A stretch of DNA of 64,000 nucleotides from Pseudevernia furfuracea (GCA_022315425.1 JAIUPT010000028.1:186001-250000); one strand, 5' to 3'; counted from the first letter of the stretch, positions 45,823-57,989 are shown. The notes: generated from the letters alone by a model not told the origin. Translations and numbers: made by a program.

Positions 45823-47148
45823 CATGCCTCAGCAATTACTCCTCGATATTTCGAGTGCCACAGCGAGATCGAAAGGTCAGGCTCGGCGTCGAAACCAGCC
45901 TGCTCTGTCCCAAGACGCCCGCAAAGACCAGCGTAATCATGCACGTCGTGAGCGGGCGAAAAGCAAGAAGACAGGAAAGACACAGCAGCTTCTGTAAGTC
46001 AACTCCGACTTACCCTGGGACCCTACCACGCCTGCTAATTCCTCAAGACCCTTGGCGCACGCATCTCCTTACGCAGATCAACCTCAGTATGGTTCCCCGT
46101 TTCCAATCAAGGCCAAAGCTGCCCACAAGTTTGCGGAAACGCCTCTGCTACCGCACCGCCCAACATTCACGGTATTGCCCGCCCACGCCAATGATATCAA
46201 CCTTCGAGCTCTAGCACAGTCTAGCAGATACATTGCTGCTCAGTCGATGGCGCAAAAGACAACAGACATTGTGCGAGGCGATGTATAATAAATCGGGGAT
46301 GTCTTTAGGAATACCAGCGTTCGACGGCTACGACCTAGATCTAAATCTCCAATCCCTCCCGAAGAGCAGGACTGGGACGCGGCAGAAATTCTCGTCGAAG
46401 TCGCTAAGGAGCAGCATATGGTATCAACAGCAATGGACGCTGAAGCCATCTCAGTCGACAGTGGTGGTGAATCTGATGCGGATGCTAGTATTGAATACTC
46501 CCGGATGTGTCCACTCGTCACTTGCGAGTATAACGATATAGGGTTTCCGCTGAAAATAGAGAGAGACGAGCACACAAGGACACATAGTAAAGGCAATTTC
46601 AAGTTTCTCAGGTGTGATTTCTGGAGCTGCTGGTATGCAAGCACCGCAAAACCCAAAAACCCCAAATTTTACTTCGACGACGTGGAACAACTCAAGAATC
46701 ATGTACACAAACACCACCATGGGGTTTTATGTCTTGTTGGAAATGTTGTTTGTAATATGTGTCTTCGCAACTTCAACGACAACGAGTTGAGTTATATAGA
46801 ACACTTGGATGATTGTGTTCTTCACGCCTTAGAAGCCGTGGCTTTACGGATGAAGACTTTCCTTCTAACCTCAGATTTTTAGATCACCGGGACCGACATA
46901 CGATACAGCATTATTGGGGTTCACTGGCTTGCTATTGGTGTCTTTGTGATATGGTCTTCTCATTAGACGAGTTCAGAAGCCATGTGTCAAGTGAGCACGG
47001 ACTCGAGCTTTCACCGCAATTATGCACCGTTTGCATGCGAGTCAGGCTCAACCGAAAAGATCTCCTTGAACATTCAGACCCTTGTGTCATTCTCCAAGTG
47101 GGAGAAAATGTTAACATTCACCAATACAAAGCACCAACTACCTTCTAG
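45823..47148 (+). pseudogene. C2H2/Cys-rich zinc-finger gene, frame broken near 46850
   Basis: Exon 1 (45823 to about 45993) starts MPQQLLLDISSATARSKGQARRRNQ and is followed by a short intron ending CTCAAG (46048). The next exon encodes a basic then hydrophobic linker (LPLAHASPYADQ to QKTTDIVRGD). A further intron of about 85 bp probably leads to DWDAAEILVEVAKEQH and a Cys/His region: CPLVTCEYN, HTRTHSKGNFKFLRC, HVHKHHHGVLCL, CNMCLRNF. That frame stops at 46880. A similar second module (CYWCLCDMVF, HVSSEHG, CTVCMRVRLNRKDLLEHSDPC) follows in another frame up to 47148, and no splice pair I tried joins them. Either an unusual intron or a frameshift separates the two modules. Function unknown. 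Confidence 0.5.
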
Positions 47149-47875
47149 CATTCGTCGAAAATGGTAGTCGAGGAACGATCCAGTTATCACACATACCGTC
47201 CCTGCCGCTCTGGCAATAGCCGTTGTAGGCGGACATTCGTCGTCACTGGGACCCTGGCGTTTGAGAAGGTCCCAGTCGTCGACAGTCCTTAAGAGATGGC
47301 ACAAAAGTGCGAAAGACTCACAGAAGAAGGCTTGGATGCAGATTGTAGGTTGGGGTTACCGATGCGAGATGAAGGACAAACCGTATGGCACATTCACCTT
47401 CAAGATACGGCCAACTCGAAAGCTAATAGAGAGGCCCTCAGTAGTAGTCCTTGACCGGCATCTAACGGCTATGAAACCCCTCTTTGGTAGCAGGTCTGAC
47501 CTGTTTCACATGTAATGCCACCTTGGCATTTCCTCTATTGATTTTAGAAGATTCCAAATTCGAGGCTCTCATTCAAGAATAGAAGACCGAATAGACACAG
47601 CACGCTCATCCAAGTTCCCAATTTTCAGGTTTTGGCACCGTCCTGCTTTCCTTCCTTGAAGTCATTTTCTAAGCTCAGACTCATGGAAAAGTGTATCGAT
47701 GATTTCGCATCCCCGAGGTATTGAAACGGTGTTCTTCAAGCCCGCAACTTTGACACAAGCCACGCTCGTCCCAAAAGCGCCATTTCCGCATGCATCCTAT
47801 TAATGTAAATTGTTCCAAGTAGTTCCGAAGTCTGCTTTTCTTCGAACGTGCCCCCTTGGACAAGAATCCGAAAAA
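47149..47875. other. uncertain region with one open frame
   Basis: A plus-strand frame around 47261-47515 (RWHKSAKDSQKKAWMQIVGWGY to SRSDLFHM) lacks a clear start. It could be a further exon of the zinc-finger gene or chance. Nothing else is seen. Confidence 0.35.
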
Positions 47876-48700
47876 ATGAGGTGCCTTTTACTATTTTCTC
47901 CCCTCTTACTCGCACTCTCAGCTAATTCCCTTTCCATCTGCCTCCCCCTCTACATCTACCCCGACTCATCCGCTTCCACCTGGAAACCCCGATTCCACCA
48001 ACGCTTCACATCAAAGCGCACCCCAAGGTCAACTGGCTCGTCATCGTCAACCCCGACTCCGGCCCCGGCACCAATGCTTCATATCCAAGCGACCTGAACA
48101 TCCTAACCGGCGCCTCCCAACTCAACAGCTTTCCCAACGTCTACACACTCGGTTACGTCGACACCGCATTCGCGCACCGCTCTCTCGCCGCCGTCAACAA
48201 CGACACCGACGCCTATGCCCGCTGGTCAACCTACACCGCCGCCAATACATCCATCAACGGGATCTTCTTCGACGACGTAAACAAACACCGCCTCCACCTC
48301 CGTCTACACATACATGCAAAAGCGCCTCATCCTACGCTCACAAAACCACCCCCCCTCAGCAACAACGAAGGTGGGTCTTCAATCCCGGCGCCATGGCCCC
48401 CAAGGCAGCTCTTCGGGTACTGCGATGTCATGGTCGAGTTCGAAGATCCGTACGCGGATTACCGGGACGCTGCCACCATCGGAAGCATCCCGAGTAATCA
48501 CCGATCCCGAAGCGCCATCCTCGCCTACAAATTCCCCGACGACGGCGAACGTGGCAGGTGTGGTGCATGTGATGAAACACCATGGTATCGGGCCTGTGTA
48601 TTTTGCCGCCGATTTGCTGCTACAACGCGCGATGAATCAGGCGCTGTTGGCGCGGCTTGCTTCGGGCTGTTTCGACGGCGTAAGTAGATCTCTGCACCAA
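47876..48700 (+). pseudogene. spherulation-specific family 4 (spherulin-4-like) pseudogene
   Basis: Intact relatives are small secreted fungal proteins of unclear enzymatic role. A signal peptide (MRCLLLFSPLLLALSANS) leads into LPLYIYPDSSASTW. The expected protein then continues only by changing frame. AHPKVNWLVIVNPDSGPGTN to NTSINGIFFDDV is in a second frame, VFNPGAMAPK in a third, FGYCDVMVEFEDPYADYRDAATIGSIPSNHRSRSAILAYKFPDDG in another, and AGVVHVMKHHGIGPVYFAADLL again shifted. All pieces are in correct order, so at least four indels separate them. No splice pairs explain the shifts. Confidence 0.82.
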
Positions 48701-48960
48701 AAACCTGCGTCCCCTTCGATGGGTTGTTGTTGTTGTGATTGCATATGTGCTGTAGAATGGGCGAGTTCAGATGGTCATCTACCCGACAGTTTTTTATTAC
48801 CATGGGATAGCTAATTTGCCCCCCCCCCCACCCCTTGATTCCCTCGCTCAGCCTAGCCCCGCTCACCCATTGGTTGTAATGCCACGATGATGCGAACGAG
48901 TCGGTAACAAAGTCTTTCGGACCACCTGCTCTTCTGGGCTCCAACGACAGGATTGGATTG

Positions 48961-49212
48961 GGAGCCAATAGAGGCCTGAAACAGGCGCGCGCCAAGAGAC
49001 TCTCCCACGCTTTCGCGGCATGAACCTGAAGTGAAAAAAAAAAAGAAAAAAAGCTCGACACATGCATTGTAGGCGTGGGCGGGGCGGGACGAAAAGAAAC
49101 GCCACGACTCTGAAAAGCGATGGAATCGAAACGAGGAGTCCTATATATATATGCTGGCTGCAAGACAGGGCGTATACGCTGCCTCCCAAAATTGACACGA
49201 ACCCCACTGCAG
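48961..49212 (+). repeat. dispersed repeat, copy 2
   Basis: This begins GGAGCCAATAGAGGCCTGAAA and ends CCACTGCAG, aligning along its length with 36370-36598. It carries an A-rich insertion (about 49034-49054) and a short TA run near 49143 absent from copy 1. It is more GC-rich than copy 1 at several CpG positions. Confidence 0.8.
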
Positions 49213-50122
49213 GTGACAAACGTCTACCAAGATCCCATGAAAATCGCATTCATTCTACATGGATGGGGCCTGAAAACATACATGGTGGGCCGGAGGACCA
49301 GGATATATGCCGAAGAGCGAGCGAATATTGCGACACCACTAATTAAACCCCCCCCCCCCCCCAGCCCCACCGGATCGAAAACCAAAACAACGGTCATGAC
49401 TTTTCGGTCTCTGGTCCCATCATCGTCGGGCGGGGGTGGATGACAAATCTCCCAAAAAAACCCAGGACGCGCAAAAAAAACCCCTAATCAGACCCCTTTT
49501 CCCGGGTCTCGGGGGGGGGCAATGGACGTGGGGGAAATCATATTGAGGAACCTTCCATGTCCATGTTCGGCGAATTCCCTTTTCCCAAGCGGGCTAATAA
49601 CTCCCCAGCCCGGTACGTACCGCAAAAAGCAGCGGACCGGAGTCTCTCCCACACTACGTGGGACCCGTTTCCGACCTCTTCTTCTCTTTACCCACGCTTG
49701 CCTGGTATGGTATGATGATGGTTGGACTGCTGCTTTTGAATCCGGTGTCGATTTTCTGTTGGATGTTTTTGATTCCAACATACGTGGATAGGTAGGTACC
49801 CGTGTTCGCGAGGGTTAGGTTGCAACCTTTTTATGGAGAGGACTCTCTTTACTTTCTCGGTCGTCTCCACGTGGGAAAACCTACGTAGCGATCAGAGCCT
49901 CGATGCTAAAGCGGTGTCGAAGCCATTGCCCGAGAGGGTTCTGGCAAAGCTAGATTGTCTTCGTCGTCATCCCATGGTTCATTCACTGCATAAAACCGTG
50001 CACTCAGCCAGAACATGTGTCCTCCTTCTCTCGTAATCGAGAGGATTCATGGAGATAATCGTCCATTCCCTCTACCTTTTGTCTCAAATAGATGATGAAT
50101 TTTTCCTACACCTGTCTGCAAC
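49213..50122. other. low-complexity intergenic region
   Basis: There are C-runs at 49348-49364 and G-runs near 49511. No gene is accepted. The right end carries the 3' region of the next gene. Confidence 0.5.
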
Positions 50123-50946
50123 TCATCTCTCTCCATGCGCCCCGATTCCACACCTCCCCTCTGTCTCCATACTCAAATCCCTCTCGCCCCCGGCCTCCAT
50201 CTCCGTCTCGTCCTCCGTCTCCAACTTTTCCTCAATCTTCCTCTCCGTCCTCGCCGCCCGCTGCTTCCGATACCGATACCACAAACCCAACCCCGGCAAC
50301 ACCAACCCCAACCCAACAACCGAAACAACAAGACCGACGGCCGCCTTGGCTCTCGCGCTCAGACCGCTCGAAACCGGCTTCACCACCGAAGACTGCGTGC
50401 CTACCAAGCTCGCAGTATTCGATGTGGCGGCCAAGGACGTCGGTGACGCGGCTCCCAAGATCGTCGGAACCGTAACATTGACCAACGCAGTGGCGTTTGC
50501 GTTTGCATCCGCCATGTGTACGGCCAACGAGCCATTCTCGCCGCAGACACCCCAGTCGGGCACGTCGAGAAAGTTCACGAACCAGGTCGCTACGGCGGAT
50601 TGGTACAGGGCGGGGTCGGCGGTCGCGCTGGCTGGTTTGGCGACGGAGTAGGGTGTTGGTAATTGGGATGGGGCGCCTGAGATCGTGAAGCAGAATCCGT
50701 CTTGAGCGAAGGTGGAGGTCATGGAGTAGGCTGTGAAGAGCAGGTATTCCTCAGAAGAAGAGGAGACGTCTGTGTATCCTGGTGCGAGGAAGCAGTAGTT
50801 GCAAGACGCTGGCATTGTTAGATGTCGTCATGTATAGCCGATCTGACCGTGGGACATAGCGTACCAGTTGGCGCCGGTGTTATGGATTGCCCGATACATA
50901 GTTCTGCGAGATAGCAGATTCCTAGGTAGAAAGTAAACAAAGACAT
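50123..50946 (-). CDS. single-pass membrane protein with secreted N-terminal domain
   Basis: Exons 50865-50946 and 50123-50808 give 255 residues. A signal peptide (MSLFTFYLGICYLAELCIGQS) is followed by an ectodomain of about 140 residues with several cysteines (ASCNYCFLAPGYTD, DGFCFTISG, WGVCGENGS) and N-glycosylation sites (NAT, NVT). A Ser/Thr-rich stalk leads to one membrane helix (AAVGLVVSVVGLGLVLPGLGLWY), then a basic and acidic cytoplasmic tail (RYRKQRAARTERKIEEKLE). The layout is like fungal wall-sensor or Mid2-like surface proteins, but no family is confirmed. Confidence 0.72.
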
Positions 50947-52343
50947 TGTGAAAGGGTATGGAACTTTTGCAGTTGTGAGAGTGGTGAAGAAGGTCTCAAT
51001 GGTTCCAGAACCAGCGGTGGAGAGCAGTAAGAAAGTGCCAGGGGAAGGTAAACGGCTTTAGTATCACCATGGCCGCCGTAGCCTTACTGCGTCTGCGTGG
51101 TTTTTCCAGGCCACGAAGATCCTTCGTTGATCATTAAAACCGTAGAGGCTGCCTTAGGCGTCTAGCAGTAGCCCGGGCAAAGTACCGAATCATACCCCCT
51201 CTTACTGTATGAGACTACGGTGACACTCCGCAGTAGCCCTCAATGATGTCAGCCGGGCTTTAAGGATCTGAAGAAACTCGGGGTATTAGATGCAAGATTC
51301 ATTGGATTGCTGACGGCGGAAGTCAATGACTCAGCTATGCAGGTAGCGTAACTTTGCGCCCGAGATCGTTGGAGCGATCGGTGTTAAACGGCCATTACGG
51401 GATTCGTCATCCTCGGATCCGAGCTTTGCATTAGCATTGTAGTTGTGATTTGATCATTGAGGACCAGCCTGGTGAAAGACTCGAGGCAGACCACGGGACA
51501 GATCACTTCTTCCTTCTTCCTAGGCTGATGTTGTTGATACATGGCGTTGATGGACGTAAGAGAGCGGTGAAAGAATCAAGCAAATGATTTCAAAGATGTA
51601 GAAAACACGACGAGGCCACTAGACTCAGAGCCCTCGTTACTTGAATATGTCCCCTGTTTGAGCACAAAGGAAAGAGCAGCCGATTGTCCTGATTCCCATG
51701 CATTGACCCTGCCAGCGGGCAGATTACCACGTGTCGAAAGATCGCCGTCACGCACTTCGAAGGCTGCGCGATTTCTGCAGCTTCTTAATAAGCAACGAAT
51801 CAATCTCCGTCCCAGTCTTTCCGGCTCACCATTTTCCAACCCCACCTTCACACCCTCAAATCTTCACGTGGCTGAAGTGCAGGCCCAGCGCATCTTTCCT
51901 TCTTGGAGAGCATGCGTCTGTCCATTTCGGGCTTCCTTTCCCGTGGCTGTGCTTGGAGTTCGACTCCGTATTATTTTGTAAGCAGCGCCAAGAAAGGACA
52001 GCCTTGCGGTCTCGAAGGATTTGAAATTGCTGTGGTCGATTAGGATGATCCCGCGTTTTCTGCTGTCAGTCATATTGCTTTCATCTGAGAAGGAGCGCAG
52101 CTCAAACAATCAATTGGCGCTTGTGGTTGTCCAAAAGTGTCACCACCATGCCGTGGATGATATTGTAACTCCATACATCACCGACACGACCATATTCAAT
52201 GCTGCTCAAGGACACCGAACCTTATTCACGACATTGACTAATGTAGTCTCTTAATACGAGTAAAGTAAAGCCGTGTAGCCATCCCCAAGTATTAAAGATG
52301 CAAACGGCGGACTCATGTTTACAAAACCTCCAAACATCTCTTC
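50947..52343. other. intergenic region
   Basis: No gene is recognised on either strand. Confidence 0.5.
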
Positions 52344-53928
52344 CTAGGTTTCCACCTCTTCTCCTATGGATTTCAAGGAGGAAACCGTGTAAGTAGGCCG
52401 ATTCGTTGATATTGCGTCTCCTCTTCGTTCATCGGAAGTAGCATCATGCAAGAGATCGCCATGGGCATCTTTGAGCAGGGGTAAACAGTATACCACATTA
52501 TCGCTACTTATACGATCAGAATCGTCGTCCACATCGTAGCATATCTTTATCTCGTCGGGGTATGATTTGTTGTCTTCCCATATAACCCTCCTCGCGGGGA
52601 AATCACTGCCCAAATCCATGGCAGAAACAGCCATGTATGTTTCATCCCACCTTCCGATTTCCAAACTGCCTCGTGTTTTCAGTACACCGCTGCTTGGTCT
52701 CCCCCCGGGGTCTTGTATCGAAAGCGGAGTCAGGGAGACATCCAGAACTTCGAACAACCTTCTTTTGCCAAACCCCTCCCAAAATCTAATTGGACCTGAT
52801 ATACCGGCCCAGGACCAAGAGGGCGCGCAATTCTCAAGCCTCAAATGGTTATACCTGGTCTGTTCAGAAGGGAACCAACATATTTTCAGCCGAAATGTCG
52901 TTCCATAACAAACCGGCAACGTTGCATTCTTTATACTCATCAAAATTTTCACTATACCAGAGATGGCCGGTAGTCAGTCATCAGCGATTGTAGAACTCCG
53001 TTTCGAGAAGTCTGTGATGAGCCAGTACCAAACACGCCTCAAGCTGCCTTAATCATCCTCATTTGTACTGATTCTTTTGGAGAACATTGTATGGGCACGC
53101 TGGCCCCAGTGGCTGTGTTTGGAGCCGCTCGTGACCAGACGGAAAACGGGGTATTCCTTCGGGGGAAATATTCTATGCATTGATACTGGCACATTTCCAC
53201 AGGATCTGGTCTGAGGTATAGTGTACAACTCTGCGTGAAAATTGACGCTCTTGCAATTTCCAAGCTCGAGTGCTCAGCGGCAACCAAATCTCTCAAGGGA
53301 TGGTATTCAGGTTATGAAGTCGAGGAACTACCAGGTGGACGCCCTGGGCCCCATGGGACGTATGATGGCTGGTATCTGGAAATCTGTAGCAAGGGAATGC
53401 TTGCTGCTGTATTCCGTTCTGCGAAAATCGAACTGTTGGTTCCAGATGGCAAATCTGCAGACTGAGCACAGTATGTACTTGCATAGATGCTTCCAATTAC
53501 GGCGAATTCTTGAGCCCAGTCGTCGGTAGAATCTTGAATGATGCATAGGGAGTCGATCCAGAGATAGCGCTCTTCCAGAGACTTTGTTATATGAGTTGCG
53601 TTTCTAGTGGGGGAAGGCTGTGCAATGGAATGTCCGTCACCCTCTGTATTATATTCGCCTTGGCGGTGGTTTTGAGACTCTTCGCCTCCTCAGATGACAC
53701 ATCCCAACAATGAATTAGGGTGAATTATCTGACATTCATCGTACTGCGAGCACTAATACTGACAAGTCGCAGTTTCTCCGCGTCGTCTTCTTCGCAGGTC
53801 TCAATGAGCCTCAATGGCAAGAACGGTTTCTCTGCAGAATAAATACAGAAGTCATGCCTAGCGCCGCAGTCTTGAAGCCACTTGAAATTTGCTGGGGAGT
53901 CTGATAGTGGACACAATCGCTGCTCCAA
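52344..53928 (-). pseudogene. HET-domain pseudogene
   Basis: Read from about 53928 downward, the order is typical of HET proteins: WLQDCGARHDFCIYSAEK, LPLRLIETC, FTLIHCWDVSSEEAKSLKTT, ANIIQRVTDIPLHSLP, LEERYLWIDSLCIIQDSTDDWAQEF, IGSIYA. Then come SSLEIARASIFTQSCT, and further down NCAPSWSWAGISGPIRFW. In-frame TAA stops fall before FTLIHCW, before QSLEERYLW and after the SSSTS segment. A frame change lies before the PSEQTRYNHLR segment. A possible 5' exon with YGKTPDNWGAWDIWDSGRPEE lies at about 54360-54480. No splice model removes all stops. Confidence 0.75.
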
Positions 53929-55229
53929 AAAAGCATTGTAATCTTGGATTCTAGTTTTCTTTTAATCAACCTGTTGCTCGGCGTGTCTGGTTTCATTCCT
54001 TTCCAATGCTCGGTCACTGAACTCACTGACATCACCACCTTTGTTCAATTAATTGTCGATAGATTCGTAAACTTTGATAGGAAATATTAGAGGTAGAGGA
54101 AACTTGCATGTCCATCCTCAACGTTATCGCGTGATAACCTCTTCCAGTGTTGTACCTTATTGTCGAACCTCTAGACCGCTCTGAGCCATCATAACCCGCC
54201 TTGCGGGATCTCATACAGAGGTCACCTCCGTCGGCATTGAAGATACTGCACAGCACTAGTAGGCGTTTCAAGCACTCGAATAACACCCCGCCTACAGCGT
54301 TGCTTGGAAAACACGCTCAGAGCAGTCTTAGAAAGGCAGTTAATGCCACTCACTTGCTGACATGGCCATAGTTGGCATAGCCAGGACGCCGTCCAAAAAT
54401 TTCCTCTGGACGCCCTGAGTCCCATATATCCCATGCACCCCAATTATCAGGTGTCTTTCCGTACATATCTCCGTGCAGGCTGCTCAGAAGGATGGAAGAT
54501 AGTAACCCTGGAGGAGAGATGTTCGTCCAGGCCGGCGCCGTTGAAGCTGAAAGCGTTCATCGCAACTGGGTAATCTAGGGTACAGCTTCGAGCGAACGGT
54601 CATCCAAGTTAAATGGTGGAGCCTTGAGCTGCGCAAGCTGTGCGAAGTGATGCAAAGGAACAAGTATTTCTAGGCGCCTTGAGGAGGGACGAATCGGAGG
54701 GAAGAAAAGAATGGAAGAGTACAGTAGAGAGAAGGAGAAGCTACTCACTGGGGTGAAGGAGAAAGATAATGATTGTACTCTATCGAGGATGATGGAAGTG
54801 CTCAATCTCCTAATATACTCTCCGTACTCTAGCGGAAGATGCATTGCGCGGTTGCCACTCGGACTACCGTAGTAACCGTACTGATTCCCGGCATGCTAAG
54901 GGCTAAGGGCGGGAACAAGAGTGGGTACCGAGGGTACCTTATTTGATGCACGTGTTTGGGTGCAGTGGCCAGTAAAATATCAGTAAATAAGCACACCCCA
55001 TTATTCCATTAACATTTTAACAGAGGAAGCCATTCGGAATCATTCTCCAAGAGGAAGCTACCAACCTCAAGCACCAAATCCATCCACACAACATGCTCAC
55101 CTACGAGCTGGACATGATGCCATGCACATGCACATGCACAAGCACAAGCACAAGCATGTCCTCTACTGAATCCCCCTTGATTCCACCTACATCTTCTCCC
55201 TCCAATCGCACCCCTTCCTATACATCAAA
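53929..55229. other. intergenic region with possible HET 5' exon
   Basis: The stretch at about 54360-54480 (minus) has a protein-like frame ending at a GTGAGT donor and may be a relic of the HET gene's 5' part. The rest holds nothing recognised except the short repeat at 55121-55157. Confidence 0.4.
55121..55157 (+). repeat. 6-bp microsatellite CATGCA/CAAGCA
   Basis: Consecutive hexamers of the type CATGCA followed by CAAGCA lie about 75 bp upstream of the AIM6-like start codon. Confidence 0.85.
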
Positions 55230-56245
55230 ATGCGTACCTCTATCGTCCTTTCCGCTCTCGTAGCTGCTCCATACGTCCTAGCAGTCGCTCCAGACGTATC
55301 AACCGCTCTGCAGCAAATCCTGAACCAAGCACATCAAGGACCTCTATACACCTACCCGACGAGCTTGACCCAGGGAATCGTACCCAAGCTCATCCACAGC
55401 CACAACGACTACTGGAGAGATGTGCCTTTCTACAGTGCCATCTCAGTCGGCGCAGTATCGGTTGAAGCAGACGTCTGGCTCTATAACGGAACTTTGCACA
55501 TTGGCCATGAACAAGGGGCCTTGACCGATGCCCGTACGTTTGCGTCGCTGTATCTCAACCCCATCCTGGACACGTTGCAACGCCAGAACCCGACCAACTC
55601 CTCATTCCTCACAGCTCCAACTCACAACGGAGTGTTCGATACCAATGGCGCTCAGACTCTATACCTCTTTGTCGATGTCAAGACCCCTGGGGATACGACT
55701 TGGCCATACGTCGTCAAGGCCCTCGAGCCACTGTACGGCATCCATTTCTCCTTCCTCCCTTCTCAAAGGATCTTCCTTGCTGATAGAACCCTAGACGATC
55801 CGGCGGCTGGCTCTCCACCGTCAATTCCTCCAACCAATTCACCCTCGGCGCCGTCACCGTAATCGGCACGGGCAACACACCCCTCAACCAGGTCCAGCCC
55901 GTCACACCCCGCTACTACTTCTACGATGCCCCCATCCCCACCCTCAACAGCACCTTCTCCAATATAACCTCCCTCGTCTCCCCCATCGCATCTACAGACT
56001 TCGAGGCCAACTTCGGTCCTGTGCTCAGCACATCGCTCAACGATACACAACTGGCACTCTTGAGGGCCCAGGTAGCGACGGCACATGCAAAAGGGATAAT
56101 GTTGAGATATTGGGATCAGCCGGGCTGGCCTATCTCCACCCGCAATGGGATTTGGAGGCAACTGAAAAGCGAGGGGGTGGATCTTATCAACGTCGATGAT
56201 TTGATAGGTGGAGCGGGGTTCAGTGATGAGAGTAACTACTGGTGA
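55230..56245 (+). CDS. AIM6-like secreted PLC/GDPD-type phosphodiesterase
   Basis: The family has the TIM-barrel fold of phosphatidylinositol phospholipase C and glycerophosphodiester phosphodiesterase. The substrate is unknown. Exons 55230-55732 and 55795-56245 give 317 residues. A signal peptide (MRTSIVLSALVAAPYVLAVA) is present. The catalytic start IHSHNDYWRDVPFYSAISVG is followed by VSVEADVWLYNGTLHIGHE with the metal-binding acids and histidine. YLFVDVKTPG comes next. After the 62-bp intron (GTACGG to CCTAG), LRSGGW leads to VTVIGTGNTPL, YYFYDAP and LRYWDQPGWPI, and the end is LINVDDL. Read without splicing the gene appears frameshifted near 55800. The intron repairs this and removes no conserved part. 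Confidence 0.87.
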
Positions 56246-57106
56246 AGAGAATTGAAGCGTGCAAGATCGATCAAAGCCGTCTCGTCACCAGTAACACAGT
56301 CATTGATCTACAAAATAGTGCAGAACCGGTACGCCCATTGCGCTTTCCGTGGTCGTTCAACATTGTTTTCATTTCCAGCTACATAACAATGAATCTCCTC
56401 AAACCTTCGATATCATGATTGTCAGACCAATCTTGGAAACAAAACTTGCGAGTTTTCCGCTAATAACCCGCTGTCAGCCTCAACTCCGCAGCAGCAGTTA
56501 CGCTGCGCAATTTACTGACGGGGTAATGGGGTATGCCCCAACATCCCGTCGATACTACATTTCCCATTGGAGCTCGTGCACAACATTTCTGTAGACACAT
56601 AGTCCCGTGTTACGTCCTATTACTATTCAAAGACTCTTGAGTATCTATCTCTATAGGCTATCAGATAAACCGGGCAAGTAGGGTACCTTTATTTGCAAAG
56701 GAAATAATTCGCGTTGGGTTATGCTATTTATTCTCTGATGCTTTGCAATTGTAATCATTTCTTCTAAAAATCATCGCGACTTTGAGGTCCGATATGATCG
56801 TGCCCCTCGTCCTATCTGATCTGGTTCTATATCCATCTGTCACGAAAAAATACCTTCTGCTTGCATTTTGGCGATGGTTCCGGCAAAAACATTTGCGGGG
56901 CAGGTTTTGTCGGAGTGATAGAGTAGCCCTCGTCCGCCCTAGCGCAGCCTGCATAAGTGCGGGCGCAAACAAGTTTTCAAACAATCTTCTTTTTCACATC
57001 CCATCCCTGGCGCGGCGCCTGCTTTGTTCGCTAGAAATGGTGATTTTTGCGGGTACGCAAGATTGCATACTTGGACGAGTCAGACAGACCGTGTCAACAG
57101 AGATTC
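56246..57106. other. intergenic region
   Basis: No gene is recognised. It lies between two convergent genes. Confidence 0.5.
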
Positions 57107-57989
57107 TCAGATCGCATGACTTTGTTGCCGAATAGCATCCACCCCGGTCTCCTTGCTCCGAGGTCGAAGAATTCGCAAATCCCGCGCTAGCTTTGTATCG
57201 TCGGATATGATGGCGTCTTCAGTGGCTTTCCGCTTCGGCTGAGCACCCTTTGAACGTCCTACTAGGCTACTACTAAAACCCGCGACGTGGAAGAAGGATC
57301 GGGCGAACTGATCCTCGAGTTCTCGGAATTCGCTGTCCGGCATTTCGCTCAACGAGTCGCTAGAATTATTAACGAATTGATTTCGAATCGGTTCGATTTA
57401 CTCACTCGTTGGTCTTCGTGCTCGCTCGAGTTTGTCTCTCGATTCTAGTTTTAAATTAGTCCTGAATCAATTCAAAACTGAATTTGAACTTGCCCAGAGG
57501 GGCCAGGGACCCCAAAGTCCAGACAGCCGATAAATCAGTCAGAACCAGTTCCAAATCGATTTCGATTCTGCTCACATGGTTTCCCGACGGACTCTGGCTT
57601 TCTTTGGCGTCCTTTTGAACTAGTTTAAAAATTGATTCTTGAATCATTCCAGAATTGATTTGCTTACACTTTGGCTGGTTTCTTGGCAATGGCCTTCTTT
57701 GCGAGCCTAACTAGTTAGAAACTATTCCAGAATCAATGCAAACGCACTTACTTCTTTGGGGTCGCGCGCCTAGAAAATTAGCAACTGGTTTGGAATCGAT
57801 TTGGGGCACAACTTACTTCGTTGGTGTAACCAACGTCGACCTTGTTCATCCATAAAATCCAGTTTAAAATCAATTCTAAACCAGCTCTAGACCATTCACA
57901 AACCCAGACTCCGCGACTCCTCCCTCGACGTCCTGCTTCGACCTAACTCATGTCAGAAATCAATCCCAAATCAGTTCGAACCTAATACC
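57107..57989 (-). CDS. basic protein gene cut into micro-exons by similar introns (5' end unresolved)
   Basis: The last exon (57107-57359) encodes DSLSEMPDSEFRELEDQFARSF and ends AIRQQSHAI. Upstream exons at 57406-57444, 57576-57611, 57668-57706, 57752-57769, 57817-57840 and 57900-57942 are only 18-43 bp, and a further one ends at 57989. Joined, they keep a single frame with a histone-H1-like basic stretch: STLVTPTK, RATPKK, LAKKAIAKKPAKV, TPKKARVRRE. Introns are 57360-57405, 57445-57575, 57612-57667, 57707-57751, 57770-57816, 57841-57899 and 57943-57988. Coding text further upstream (58010-58507) such as MAEPSILPEPQFTNHDADGS may belong to the same gene, but the joins are not solved. Function unknown; nucleic-acid binding is a fair guess from composition. 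Confidence 0.6.

Noticed and set aside
55230..55862. AIM6-like gene as a frameshifted pseudogene
   Set aside because: A 62-bp GT-AG intron (55733-55794) restores one frame and the conserved LRSGGW junction.
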